DNA from: Sphingomonadaceae bacterium
Lineage (GTDB): Bacteria; Pseudomonadota; Alphaproteobacteria; Sphingomonadales; Sphingomonadaceae
NCBI GenBank assembly: GCA_025359445.1
Contig: JANYGB010000051.1
Span: forward strand, 124,001 to 188,000
Length of the DNA stretch: 64,000 nt
Reading direction: 5' to 3'
How positions within the stretch are numbered: the stretch's first letter is position 1; the number at the start of each line of letters is the position of its first letter. Shown here in pieces: positions 51,289 to 60,293 of the stretch. Position numbers and translations under genes: made by a program. Under the pieces are notes generated by a model. It saw nothing but the letters and a program-made list of their open reading frames with translations. It did no database searches and was not told the DNA's origin.

Positions 51289-53430
51289 ATGAAACTGTCG
51301 CGCACGGCGTTGGGATTGTTGGCTTGGCCGGCCATCGTTTCTGCCAATGCCCCGGGCGGGCTGGTTGCCGCTCCTCCGGTGCCGGTTGCCAATAGCGCCC
51401 AGACGAACCGGCCGGGCGACCCCAGCTTACCGCGCCCGCTCGTCGGTGCTCCCGCCAGCTGGGTCGATGTGGCGCCGCTGCCCAAGGCCCCGACCGATTC
51501 GGCCGGCGCGGCGACGATCCAGCTGCTCGGCGATGTCCAGGTCCGCTTCGCCAAGGACGGCGATACCAGCTATTTCGCCAGCGCGTGGGAAATCGGATCA
51601 GCGCAAGGGCTTGATGGCAGCGCGTTGCAAGTCGATTGGGATCCCGCGCTCGAAGCTCTGACGATCCACCGCTACCGCATCCTGCGCGGCGGACAGCCGA
51701 TCGACATGTTGGGTGATGGCCATGCGATCAAGGTGATCCAGCGCGAAGGCGGGCTGGAAAACGCCATGCTCGACGGGCGGCTGACCGCAACGCTCCAGCC
51801 CGAAGACCTGCGCGTGGGCGATGTGATCGAACTGTCGTACTCGATTACCAACCATGATCCGGCATTGGCCGGGCGCAGCCAATATGTCGCCGGACCCAGC
51901 GACGGGGTCAATTTCGGCCGGTTCCGCGTGCGGATGCTGTGGGACAAGGACAAGAAGATGCAGTGGCGGGTCCTCCCCGGCATCATCCAGCCCAAGCTGA
52001 AGAAAACCGCGGCTGGCAGCGAATTGGTTGCCGACCTCTATAACGGCACCGCGCCGCTCGGCCCTGAAGGCGCGCCCGCGCGGTTCAAGCTGGTGAATGC
52101 GGTGGAGATTACCGAATTCACCGATTGGCAGGGCGTGTCGCACACCTTTGCGCCGCTTTATGCCAAGGCTGTGGCGCTTTCCCCGAACAGCCCGATCAAG
52201 GCCGAGGCAGTCAGGATCGCGGCGCAGACTACTGATCCCAAGCGACGCGCAGAACTGGCATTGGCGCTGGTCCAGCAACAGATCCGCTACCTCTATCTGG
52301 GGATGGACGATGGCGGCTTCGTCCCCGCCGCCGCCGACCAGACCTGGGTTCGCCGGTTTGGCGATTGCAAGGCCAAAACCGTATTGCTGGTCGCCTTGCT
52401 GGGCGAGCTTGGCATTGCCGCGCGGCCGGTCCTGGTCAACACCAAACAGGGCGATCTGGTTGCGGCGCGGCTGCCGACGATGGAAAGCTTCGACCACGCG
52501 ATTGTCGAAGTTCAGATCGCCGGCAAGAGTTACTGGCTCGATGGCACGCGGCTGGGCGATGACAACCTCGACCGACTGGAAGCGCCCAACTACCAAGTCG
52601 GCTTGCCAGTAACCGAGGCGGGATCGCCGCTGGTTGCAATCGTCCCCGCTGCGCTCGACCGACCCACGCAGGTGGTCAGCTTGGTGCTTGATGCTTCACG
52701 CGGGGTTGACGTACCCGCGCTGGCCAGCGGCGAGATGCGCTTTCACGGTCGTTCGGGCTCTGACATGCGGCAGACCTACGCCGGTTACTCGCAAGCCGAC
52801 CGCCAGCGCGAATTGCGCAAATTTTGGCGCAACACTTATGACTTCGTCGCGCCGGGCAAGATCCTGACCGCCGACGATCCGGCCACTGGCGATTTCGTGA
52901 TTACCATGACCGGCAGCGCGACCATGGAGTGGACCCGCGACCAAGGCGTACGCTGGTACGAGATGGATCGCTCGCGGCTCGGCTGGCGGTTCAACATCGC
53001 GCGCGAAGGCGAACTCAGCCCCGATGCGCCCTATGCGTTCGACTATCCTGACTGGTGGACTTACCGCGAAACGATCATCCTGCCCAACGGCGGCAAAGGC
53101 TTTCGCGTTCAGGGTGAGGCAGTCGAACAGACCGTCGGCGACCTTTACCAGTTCCGCCGCACGGTCGACCGCGACGGTGCCAAAGTGACGGTCGAGGCTG
53201 AAACCAAAGCGCTTGCCAGCGAACTTCCCGCGGCCCGTGCCGCGCGCGCCCGCAGCCAGATGACCGAGCTTGCGTCGAGCGGCGTCTATTTGCGGATGCC
53301 GAACGATTACGAACCAACCGACGCCGAAAAGGATCAGGCCCGCCGCGAAGACGAGGCGGAGGCTGTGGCAGAGCGCGTCAAGAACAAGGGCGCAGCGGGT
53401 TCATCGAAGGGCGCTGCTGGCGATCGCTGA
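51289..53430 (+). CDS. DUF3857 and transglutaminase-like domain protein, exported
   Basis: 713-aa protein with a signal peptide (about 1-20). A DUF3857 region (about 75-240, with the block VGDVIELSYSITN) precedes a transglutaminase-core domain in which the catalytic triad is intact: Cys360 (RRFGDCKAKT), His403 (SFDHAIVEV) and Asp418 (YWLDGTR). The C-terminal 270 residues are DUF2569/DUF3858-like beta structure, ending in a charged helical tail. These proteins are common in Bacteroidetes and sphingomonads, with periplasmic roles not understood. An ATP-grasp gene begins 2 nt after its stop. Confidence 0.88.
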   Translation: MKLSRTALGLLAWPAIVSANAPGGLVAAPPVPVANSAQTNRPGDPSLPRPLVGAPASWVDVAPLPKAPTDSAGAATIQLLGDVQVRFAKDGDTSYFASAWEIGSAQGLDGSALQVDWDPALEALTIHRYRILRGGQPIDMLGDGHAIKVIQREGGLENAMLDGRLTATLQPEDLRVGDVIELSYSITNHDPALAGRSQYVAGPSDGVNFGRFRVRMLWDKDKKMQWRVLPGIIQPKLKKTAAGSELVADLYNGTAPLGPEGAPARFKLVNAVEITEFTDWQGVSHTFAPLYAKAVALSPNSPIKAEAVRIAAQTTDPKRRAELALALVQQQIRYLYLGMDDGGFVPAAADQTWVRRFGDCKAKTVLLVALLGELGIAARPVLVNTKQGDLVAARLPTMESFDHAIVEVQIAGKSYWLDGTRLGDDNLDRLEAPNYQVGLPVTEAGSPLVAIVPAALDRPTQVVSLVLDASRGVDVPALASGEMRFHGRSGSDMRQTYAGYSQADRQRELRKFWRNTYDFVAPGKILTADDPATGDFVITMTGSATMEWTRDQGVRWYEMDRSRLGWRFNIAREGELSPDAPYAFDYPDWWTYRETIILPNGGKGFRVQGEAVEQTVGDLYQFRRTVDRDGAKVTVEAETKALASELPAARAARARSQMTELASSGVYLRMPNDYEPTDAEKDQARREDEAEAVAERVKNKGAAGSSKGAAGDR

Positions 53431-53431
53431 A

Positions 53432-54631
53432 TTGAACATTCGTGACAAGCCGGTGCTGGTCCTGGGGGCCGATAGCCCGATCGGGCTGACTGCGGTGCGC
53501 GAGCTTGGCGCGCGCGGGGTGCCGGTGATCGCGCATGGCCGGAGCGACCGCGCGCTGGGGCGGTTTTCGCGCTTTGCCCGGACTTTCGTGCTCGACACCC
53601 GGCCTCTGGCGGCGTGGCTGCCCGGCTATGCGGCGACCCATGGGCTGAGCGCGGTCATGGCGGTGTCCGAGGGGCACCTGATCGAGCTCACCGCCCTGCA
53701 TGGCAAACTGGGCACTTGCCGGGTGCTTAGTCCCGATGCAGAGCGGCTCGGCGTGGTGCTCGACAAGGCACGGACGTTCGAGGCTGCCCGGCAGCTGGGT
53801 ATCGCTGTACCGGGTGACTGGCAGCCGCAGCAGGATGAGGACCATGCCCTGCAAGCAGCGGCGCTGACCTATCCGGTCGCAATCAAATGGGCCGATCCCA
53901 ATGCCGTGCAGGCGGCGCTTGCTGCCGCTGGCACTGCGCTTGAAAAGGTCGAATATGCGGCCGACGCGGCGCAGTTGACTGCAATCCTGGCGCGTTACGA
54001 TGCGCTGGCCCGCTGGCCTTTGGTGCAGACCTATTGCCCCGGCTATGGGCTCGGCCAGATGCTGCACATGGCGGAAAGCAGGGCGACATTGCGCTTCCAG
54101 CACCGCCGACTGCGCGAATTTCCGCCCAGCGGCGGGGTGTCGAGTTTTTGCGCTGCGGTGCCGCTGGACCAGCATGGCGCGCAGATGGAGAAATCCGAGG
54201 CGCTGCTTGCGGCGTTGGGCTGGCAGGGCCCCGCGATGGTTGAGTACCGCTTCGATCCAGCAACCGGGACCTACTGGTTGATGGAAGTGAATGGCCGGTT
54301 CTGGGGCTCAATCCCGCTTGCTTGGCACTGCGGCGCGCATTTTGCGTGGGAGACCTATCGCTGCGGCGTGCTGGATGAGCGCGGACCGGGGGCAGGGCCA
54401 CTGCGCCAGCGCCGCGCGCGGTATGTCATTCCCGATGCCAAGCGCACCCTGATTGTGCTGCGCGATGGCGGGCTGCCGGTGGGCAAGCGGCTGGTTGCAC
54501 TGGGCCGGTTCTTGCTCGATTTCCTTGATCCGCGCGTGCGGTACTACGTCTGGTCACTGCGCGATCCGGGGCCGTTTTGCGGCGATATGATCGGGATTGT
54601 CAGGCGGCTGTTGCGCCGGGATAGCGCGTAA
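53432..54631 (+). CDS. ATP-grasp-fold ligase-like protein
   Basis: About 399-aa cytoplasmic protein. A Rossmann-like N-terminus (VLVLGADSPIGLTAVRELGARGVPVIAHG) is followed by an ATP-grasp domain: LDKARTFEAARQLGIAVP, PVAIKWADPN, GAQM…, and the metal-binding end WLMEVNGRFWGSIPLA. It resembles PylC/CarB-like ligases that join a carboxylate to an amine via acyl phosphate. TTG at 53432 is the likely start (a GTG at 53453 is an alternative). The gene follows the transglutaminase gene with 1-nt spacing and overlaps the convergent phosphatase gene by 32 nt. Related gene sets in capsule or exopolysaccharide loci suggest an envelope role; the actual product is unknown. Confidence 0.84.
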   Translation: MNIRDKPVLVLGADSPIGLTAVRELGARGVPVIAHGRSDRALGRFSRFARTFVLDTRPLAAWLPGYAATHGLSAVMAVSEGHLIELTALHGKLGTCRVLSPDAERLGVVLDKARTFEAARQLGIAVPGDWQPQQDEDHALQAAALTYPVAIKWADPNAVQAALAAAGTALEKVEYAADAAQLTAILARYDALARWPLVQTYCPGYGLGQMLHMAESRATLRFQHRRLREFPPSGGVSSFCAAVPLDQHGAQMEKSEALLAALGWQGPAMVEYRFDPATGTYWLMEVNGRFWGSIPLAWHCGAHFAWETYRCGVLDERGPGAGPLRQRRARYVIPDAKRTLIVLRDGGLPVGKRLVALGRFLLDFLDPRVRYYVWSLRDPGPFCGDMIGIVRRLLRRDSA

Positions 54632-55160
54632 CCAGGGCCGCGACCGCGCGCTCGATCCGTTCCAGGCAAATGTCCATATAGGCCGGGTCGAGCTGGTACG
54701 GATCGTGCAGATGCGGCACCGCTGGCGTCGCATAGCTACCCAGCAGTCCGCGCGGCAGCCCAGCGGTCAGCGGATTGACCGCGAGCTTGCGCAAATGGCG
54801 GGTCTCCATCCCGAGCAGGTAATCGCCTGGCAGCGGCAGGTAATCCTCGACCCTGGTCGTGCGATGCTCCGACAGATCGAGTCCGCGCGCCAGCGCCCGT
54901 TCTGCAACCAAGGGCCACGCCGCTTTGCCGCTGCTGGTCGATAGCCCGAAGCTCGCGACGTTCATCCCCGCGCGTCGCGCCAGACCGTCGGCATAGGCGC
55001 TGCGGCAGATGTTGCCGTGACACACGAATACCAGCCGCCGGACTTGGGCGGGATCGGGCGGCACGATGGCAGCTTGCCCGGTCGCAACCTCGGCATGCGC
55101 CAAGGCCAGCCGCAACACGCCCCGCCAGGTGCCGTAATTCGCGGCGAACGGATCGGTCAT
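54600..55160 (-). CDS. Low-molecular-weight protein-tyrosine-phosphatase-family protein
   Basis: 186-aa phosphatase of the LMW-PTP family. The P-loop CHGNICRS (Cys47 to Arg53, C-X5-R) and the general-acid loop HDPYQLD (Asp153) are intact. The N-terminal about 40 residues are an extension absent from typical 150-residue members. LMW-PTPs such as Wzb dephosphorylate tyrosine kinases in exopolysaccharide export. Its ATG overlaps the deacetylase stop (ATGA). No BY-kinase is seen in the window. The convergent ATP-grasp gene overlaps it by 32 nt. Confidence 0.88.
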   Translation of the reverse strand: MTDPFAANYGTWRGVLRLALAHAEVATGQAAIVPPDPAQVRRLVFVCHGNICRSAYADGLARRAGMNVASFGLSTSSGKAAWPLVAERALARGLDLSEHRTTRVEDYLPLPGDYLLGMETRHLRKLAVNPLTAGLPRGLLGSYATPAVPHLHDPYQLDPAYMDICLERIERAVAALVTRYPGATAA

Positions 55161-56125
55161 TTTGCGCCGTAGAGCGCGTTACCAAGCGCCTGTTCGGCAT
55201 AGCGCCGCAGCGTGCGTAGTTGTGAGTGCGGCAGCGGAGTGGGGGAGGCGGATTCAAGCTTGGGCGGGCAAGAGGCGTATGTGGCGCTGGTCAGGCCGGG
55301 GACCTTGGCAAGTCCCGCGCAAAGCCGATCGAACCGGCGCTGGACGATCCGGTTGGCGCGTTGCCGGTCCCGGCTGAGCAATTCGAAGCTGTGGGAGACC
55401 ATCGTCACTTGTTGCTGCCCGGCGCGCACCGCGTGGCGCAGCGCGGCGTGCAATTCTCCGTCGGTCAGCGCGGTCAGCTGGTAATGCCTCAGCCCGCCGC
55501 CCGGTGCTGCGATGCAGCCAATCGGGACCTCAATTGTGCCGCAGTGTCGCTGCACGTGGCGATCATCAGGTCCCAGTGAAATTTGGCACTCACTCAATGC
55601 AATTCCGGGGCAGTGGCTAGTGTCGTAAGCGATGCCCATCTCAGCCAGCGCGCGCAGGGTGTCGTCATTTGCCCCGTAGTTACCCGCGCGGAAGGCGGCT
55701 GGAGCGAGCGCACCGGCCGCGATCAGCACGCCGCGCGCGTAATCGATCAGCGTGCATTGCTGCTCAAAGCCAAAATCGCGCAGATTGCCGCCGGTGCGGG
55801 TGCCCAGCGGATTGGCGCTGCCGGCGATCTCCAGCCACTCGCTGTGGAGGTGCAACTGGACATCGTGCCCGCGTGCCACGATCGGCCCGACCACATCGGC
55901 AATCGCTTCGGTCCCCCAGACCAGCGCCGGCATTGGATCGACGAAGAACACCGCCTTGATCCCGTGCGCGTCGAACCGGTCCATCTGGTAGTGAACGCCC
56001 AGCGGTCCGGTCGGCGTGCTCCCGATGATCGCGCTGGCAAAGTTCTCCGCGCGCCCGCCGCCGCCCATGCGCCGCGCCAGTCCAAACGAATATTCGGTGT
56101 CGATCGTGATATAGAGCGCGGTCAC
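55157..56125 (-). CDS. Polysaccharide-deacetylase-fold protein
   Basis: 322-aa NodB-like/WalW-type protein. A TIDTEYS start supplies the metal Asp (Asp9), and the block GHDVQLHLHSEW (His87, 92 and 94) supplies histidine ligands. Further family blocks are AFRAGNYGANDDTLRALAEMGIAYDTS and VSHSFELL. GTG 56125 forms a GTGA overlap with the upstream cupin gene; an ATG at 56158 is less likely. This subgroup often occurs with polysaccharide genes in Proteobacteria. It has no signal peptide, so it would act in the cytoplasm or on lipid-linked sugars; the substrate is unknown. Confidence 0.88.
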   Translation of the reverse strand: MTALYITIDTEYSFGLARRMGGGGRAENFASAIIGSTPTGPLGVHYQMDRFDAHGIKAVFFVDPMPALVWGTEAIADVVGPIVARGHDVQLHLHSEWLEIAGSANPLGTRTGGNLRDFGFEQQCTLIDYARGVLIAAGALAPAAFRAGNYGANDDTLRALAEMGIAYDTSHCPGIALSECQISLGPDDRHVQRHCGTIEVPIGCIAAPGGGLRHYQLTALTDGELHAALRHAVRAGQQQVTMVSHSFELLSRDRQRANRIVQRRFDRLCAGLAKVPGLTSATYASCPPKLESASPTPLPHSQLRTLRRYAEQALGNALYGAK

Positions 56126-56988
56126 GCGGTTTTGCGCACTTTGCGCAAGGCGCGCCACGCCAGAGATTTGGCCGCGTTGCGCGCCGGATAAGCCGCAGGC
56201 CGCGCCGGGTGCAGGCCAAGCCCGCGCAACATATGATTGAACGCGCGCGCGTCAGCCTCGGCATAGGACCATTCCGACCGCCAGGTGATCGACAGCGAGA
56301 TCGATGGAGCCGGGCCGTTTTGAACCCAGTGCGGGGTCTTGACCGGCACATGGATCGCTTCGCCCGGGCCAATCGCGATCGGCTGGCCGAGCGCGGCAAA
56401 TTCCTCGCGCCACGGCAAGTTGCGGTGGTGCTGGCCAAGGTGGAACTGTTCCTGCACTTCATCGGGGAACACGGCTTCGTCCACGCCCGGAAACAGTGCC
56501 ATCGTCTTGCTCCCGCGCAGCTGGAGCAGGATGTTGTGTTCAGGATCGAAGTGGAACGGCGTCACTGCATCGGGCGAGGAGACGAACACGAACCCTTCCA
56601 GTTGCAGCATCGCCCCGGTGCGCGGGGTGACCACATCGGCCAATTCGCCCAGCAGGCCTTGCAGCAGGGCAGCATAAGCCGGGACTTGTTCGATCCGCTT
56701 GAGCACCACCCAGCAGGCCGACGTATCAATGCTGCGGATCGCCTCGACCACGCCCAGATCGGTCTTCGGGATCGCATCCGGATCGATCCCGATCGGCAGC
56801 GCGCCGAGGTTGTACTCGATGCTGTTTATTGGGAGCGCGGCGGCCAGATCGGCCAGCGCATCAAGCGTGAGGAGGGGATGATCAAGCAGTGCGTGCGTGA
56901 GCTTCGCAGGCGAATGCGGATAACACGCAGCAAATTGCGCGTGGGCAGCGGGCGGGAAGGCGGCAATGCGGCTCATCTTGGCATCCAT
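56122..56988 (-). CDS. JmjC/cupin-like domain protein (putative Fe(II)/2-oxoglutarate oxygenase)
   Basis: 288-aa cytoplasmic protein with a JmjC-type cupin core. The iron facial triad is visible as H-x-D in TPFHFDPEHNILLQL (His146, Asp148) and the distal His in KTPHWVQNG (His220). A C-terminal basic helical tail ends RKVRKTA. Such proteins resemble bacterial cupin_8 hydroxylases. It is first in a coupled run with the deacetylase and phosphatase. The hydroxylation target is unknown, and an alternative is a non-enzymatic cupin. Confidence 0.84.
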   Translation of the reverse strand: MDAKMSRIAAFPPAAHAQFAACYPHSPAKLTHALLDHPLLTLDALADLAAALPINSIEYNLGALPIGIDPDAIPKTDLGVVEAIRSIDTSACWVVLKRIEQVPAYAALLQGLLGELADVVTPRTGAMLQLEGFVFVSSPDAVTPFHFDPEHNILLQLRGSKTMALFPGVDEAVFPDEVQEQFHLGQHHRNLPWREEFAALGQPIAIGPGEAIHVPVKTPHWVQNGPAPSISLSITWRSEWSYAEADARAFNHMLRGLGLHPARPAAYPARNAAKSLAWRALRKVRKTA

Positions 56989-57120
56989 GTACTAGAACCC
57001 TCGCGCCTAGCGCCTCCGGGTTAAAATCGGGTGATTGTGCGGGATCACTATTGGCCCGCCGCGTCCGGCTTGCCGCGTGCGGCAGCGCAGCCTACGTTTG
57101 GTCAAGCACGTGGGGGGAAT

Positions 57121-57960
57121 ATGACTATGGCCGCAGAATTGACCGAAACCGCGTTGGCGCGGCGCAAGGTCCGCACTTTTCTTCTGCTCGTCACGGTGCT
57201 GGTCAGCGCATGTTATGTCTGGATGTTCCGCAGCGGCAACCTTGGCCAGCTGGGCGTTTCGGTGTTGATGTGGATGCCAGCCGTGGCGGCGCTGTTCACC
57301 CAGCTGATTACGACGCGCAGTCTCAAAGGCTTGGGCTGGAAGCCGCGCACTGCCAAACTGCTTGGCTTCGCGCTGGTATTGCCGCTGCTATATGCCCTGC
57401 CAGTCTATGGATTGACCTGGATGGCGGGGCTGGGTCAGCTCGATCCCGCCGGTTGGCAAGCCGAAGCCGGCGGCATGGCGGTGCTGCCCGCGCTCGGCTT
57501 GCTGCTTACCGCGGGCTTGCTCCAATCGCTGCTCACCGCGCTGGGTGAGGAGATCGGCTGGCGCGGGCTGCTGGTCCCGCAACTGGCGAAGGTCACCACC
57601 TTGCGCAACATGTGGCTGATATCTTCGGTGGTCTGGCTGCTGTTTCACGTGCCGCTGATCGTCGGCGGGAACTACCACGCCGAGGGCAGCCCGCTGTGGT
57701 TCTCGCTGCTCTGCTTTGTGCTGCTGGTGTTCGGGATGTCGGCGATCATGGCCTGGCTCCGGCTGACGAGCGGCAGCCTGTGGCCGCCCGCGCTGCTCCA
57801 TGCCTCGCACAACCTGATAGTGCAGGGGATATTCGATGCGGGGACGAAGCCCGGGCCGATCAGTCCTTATCTTACCGGCGAATTTGGCGCGGGGCTGGCG
57901 GTGACGATTGGTTTGACGGGTTGGCTTCTCTGGCGGCGGGGGCTCGCCAAACCGAATTGA
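57121..57960 (+). CDS. CPBP-family intramembrane metalloprotease
   Basis: 279-aa polytopic membrane protein with about eight helices. The CPBP (Abi) motifs are GEEIGWRG (Glu143, Glu144, Arg148), LFHVPL (His176) and HASHN (His227/His230), the expected glutamate-histidine active site. Relatives are CAAX prenyl proteases, although the roles of bacterial members are mostly unknown. ATG 57121 follows GGGGGAAT. It is divergent from the cupin-led run and convergent with katE. Confidence 0.89.
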   Translation: MTMAAELTETALARRKVRTFLLLVTVLVSACYVWMFRSGNLGQLGVSVLMWMPAVAALFTQLITTRSLKGLGWKPRTAKLLGFALVLPLLYALPVYGLTWMAGLGQLDPAGWQAEAGGMAVLPALGLLLTAGLLQSLLTALGEEIGWRGLLVPQLAKVTTLRNMWLISSVVWLLFHVPLIVGGNYHAEGSPLWFSLLCFVLLVFGMSAIMAWLRLTSGSLWPPALLHASHNLIVQGIFDAGTKPGPISPYLTGEFGAGLAVTIGLTGWLLWRRGLAKPN

Positions 57961-57980
57961 CCGCCGCCCCCGCCCGCTAA

Positions 57981-60152
57981 TCAGGCCAGATCGCGCACCT
58001 TGGGTTCGCGGTGCCAATGCCGCACCGCGCCGACTTTCATGAAGTCCTCAGGGAACGGCACCCCGTCGTCGATTTCGACGTTGGCCTTGGTCAGCAGATG
58101 CTCACGCGTCCCGCCGCAGGCCGCGATGGTCTTGCAGTGGAAATTGGCGTCCGAAAACCACGCAACCGCGCCGGTGTCCTTGGCAAGCATGGCGGCGGCA
58201 GCGGGCATCAGTATCGCCGCGATTGCATCGAAGACGACCGACGGCGTGCCGGCCAATTGGCAGTCGGCCTTGAGCGTGCCGCCCTTGACCGGGGTTTCGC
58301 CAACCTTTGGCGCGACCAGTTTGACCCGGCCACCAGCGGCTTCGATCTCGCCTTTGAGCTGCATGATCGCCGCCTTGTCCGAACCTTCAGCGAACAGAAT
58401 GCCAACCGTGCGGCCCATCAACGAGGCTTTGGCTGAAAGGCCCATGGCGCGCTTCTGAATCGAAAGCATATCCGAAGGTGCCATTTCCACCGGCTTGCGC
58501 GCGGCCTTGGCTTTGGCCGGGAGCGGCATGGCTAGGCCCGCAGCAACGCGCATCGCCAAGTCTTCATCGATATTGCGCAATCGGCTAAGCACGCGGGTGC
58601 GAACGTGTTCGAGCGTGACCTTGGACAGTTCCAGCACCAGCGCCGAAGCCATGTGAGCCTGTTCGTTGGCGGTTTGCGACGCGTAAAAGAGCGTCGCCTG
58701 GCTGTAGTGATCGGCAAAGGTCTCGGCGCGGATGCGCAGCTTTTCGCCGCCGTCGTTGCGTTCGTCATTGGCGGCAAAGCTCGAGAAACCAGTTTCGGGG
58801 CAAGCCCTCGGGCCGGTGGTCTCGCCCGCCTCTGCGAGGCTGTTAGGCTCGTAATTGGCGCGGCCGGTCGGCACCAGCGTCTGCATCATCCCGTCGCGCT
58901 GGAAGTTGTGGAACGGGCACTTGGGCGCGTTGATCGGGATCTGGTGGAAGTTGGTCGTCCCCAGCCGCGACTTCTGCGTATCGAGGTACGAGAACAGCCG
59001 CCCCTGCAACAGTGGGTCGTTGCTGAAGTCGATTCCCGGGATCACATTGGTCGGCAGGAACGCGACCTGCTCGGTCTCGGCGAAGAAGTTGTCGACGTTG
59101 CGGTTCAGCGTCATGCGGCCGATGATCTTGACCGGCACGTCTTCTTCGGGAACCAGCTTGGTGGCATCGAGCACATCGTACGGCTGGGCTGCGGCGAACG
59201 CTTCATCGAACACCTGCACGCCCAGATCCCACGCCGGGAAATGGCCGCTATCAATCGCTTCGAACAGGTCGCGGCGGTGGAAATCGGGGTCGGCCCCGGC
59301 AAGCTTGACCGCTTCGTCCCAAGTAGTCGAGGCAAGGCCCAGCACCGGCTTCCAGTGAAACTTGACGAAGCTCCCTTCACCTTTGGCGTTGACCAGCCGG
59401 AAGGTGTGGACCCCGAACCCCTCGATCATCCGCAATGAGCGCGGGATTGCCCGGTCAGACATGGCCCACATGATCATGTGCATCGCTTCAGGCATCAGGC
59501 CGATGAAGTCCCAGAAGGTGTCGTGCGCGCTGCCGGCCTGCGGATAGCCGCGATCGGCCTCCATCTTGACTGCATGCACCAGGTCGGGAAACTTGAGTGC
59601 GTCCTGGATGAAGAACACCGGGATGTTGTTACCAACCAGGTCCCAGTTGCCGCTGTCGGTGTAGAGCTTGACCGCAAATCCGCGCACGTCGCGCGGGGTG
59701 TCGATCGATCCAGCGCCGCCTGCGACGGTCGAAAAGCGCGTGAATACCGGGCAGGTATTGCCGACCTTCTGGAACAGCGAGGCCTTGGTTAGTTCGGGGA
59801 TCGCCGTAGTGCATTCGAACACCCCGTGCGCGCCCGATCCGCGCGCGTGGACAATCCGTTCGGGGATGCGTTCGTGATCGAAGTGGAAGATCTTTTCGCG
59901 CAGCACGAAGTCTTCGAGCAGCGAGGGTCCGCGTTCCCCGGCGCGCAGGCTGTTCTGGTTATCGGCAACACGCATCCCGAAGTTGGTAGTGAGATGCGCA
60001 GCGGCATCGGAATGATCGCCGTCGTGGCCAACGTCCTGATGCGTCTCACCCGCATTGCCGAGGTTTTCAACTGGCACGGTCGTCCCGGCTCCGGGCGCGT
60101 GGTCGTGGAGGGCGTTGCTAAGTGCGGGCGTGTCTGTGGGCTTTTTCGGCAT
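57981..60152 (-). CDS. katE: Large-subunit monofunctional catalase (HPII type)
   Basis: 723-aa catalase. The distal His is His102 in ERIVHARGSGAHG, FTRFSTVAGGAGS is the clade signature, and the proximal heme Tyr sits in GRLFSYLDTQKSRLG. The C-terminal about 160 residues (from about 560, MGRTVGILFAEGSDKAAI) form the flavodoxin-like domain typical of E. coli HPII. The N-terminal extension is also typical. ATG 60152 gives MPKKPTDTPALS; earlier in-frame starts are improbable. It is monocistronic. Confidence 0.95.
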   Translation of the reverse strand: MPKKPTDTPALSNALHDHAPGAGTTVPVENLGNAGETHQDVGHDGDHSDAAAHLTTNFGMRVADNQNSLRAGERGPSLLEDFVLREKIFHFDHERIPERIVHARGSGAHGVFECTTAIPELTKASLFQKVGNTCPVFTRFSTVAGGAGSIDTPRDVRGFAVKLYTDSGNWDLVGNNIPVFFIQDALKFPDLVHAVKMEADRGYPQAGSAHDTFWDFIGLMPEAMHMIMWAMSDRAIPRSLRMIEGFGVHTFRLVNAKGEGSFVKFHWKPVLGLASTTWDEAVKLAGADPDFHRRDLFEAIDSGHFPAWDLGVQVFDEAFAAAQPYDVLDATKLVPEEDVPVKIIGRMTLNRNVDNFFAETEQVAFLPTNVIPGIDFSNDPLLQGRLFSYLDTQKSRLGTTNFHQIPINAPKCPFHNFQRDGMMQTLVPTGRANYEPNSLAEAGETTGPRACPETGFSSFAANDERNDGGEKLRIRAETFADHYSQATLFYASQTANEQAHMASALVLELSKVTLEHVRTRVLSRLRNIDEDLAMRVAAGLAMPLPAKAKAARKPVEMAPSDMLSIQKRAMGLSAKASLMGRTVGILFAEGSDKAAIMQLKGEIEAAGGRVKLVAPKVGETPVKGGTLKADCQLAGTPSVVFDAIAAILMPAAAAMLAKDTGAVAWFSDANFHCKTIAACGGTREHLLTKANVEIDDGVPFPEDFMKVGAVRHWHREPKVRDLA

Positions 60153-60293
60153 GGACGGGCTCCGATTGGTCGGTTGCGAATGAGGTGCCGACCGGCCCGT
60201 GCAGGGCCGGCAGGCTCGTCCTTTGCCAACGCGGCAGGCTGCGCCGCGTTCCCCCACCAACTGTGATTTGGCCGAATTATCAGAGCGCCACGT

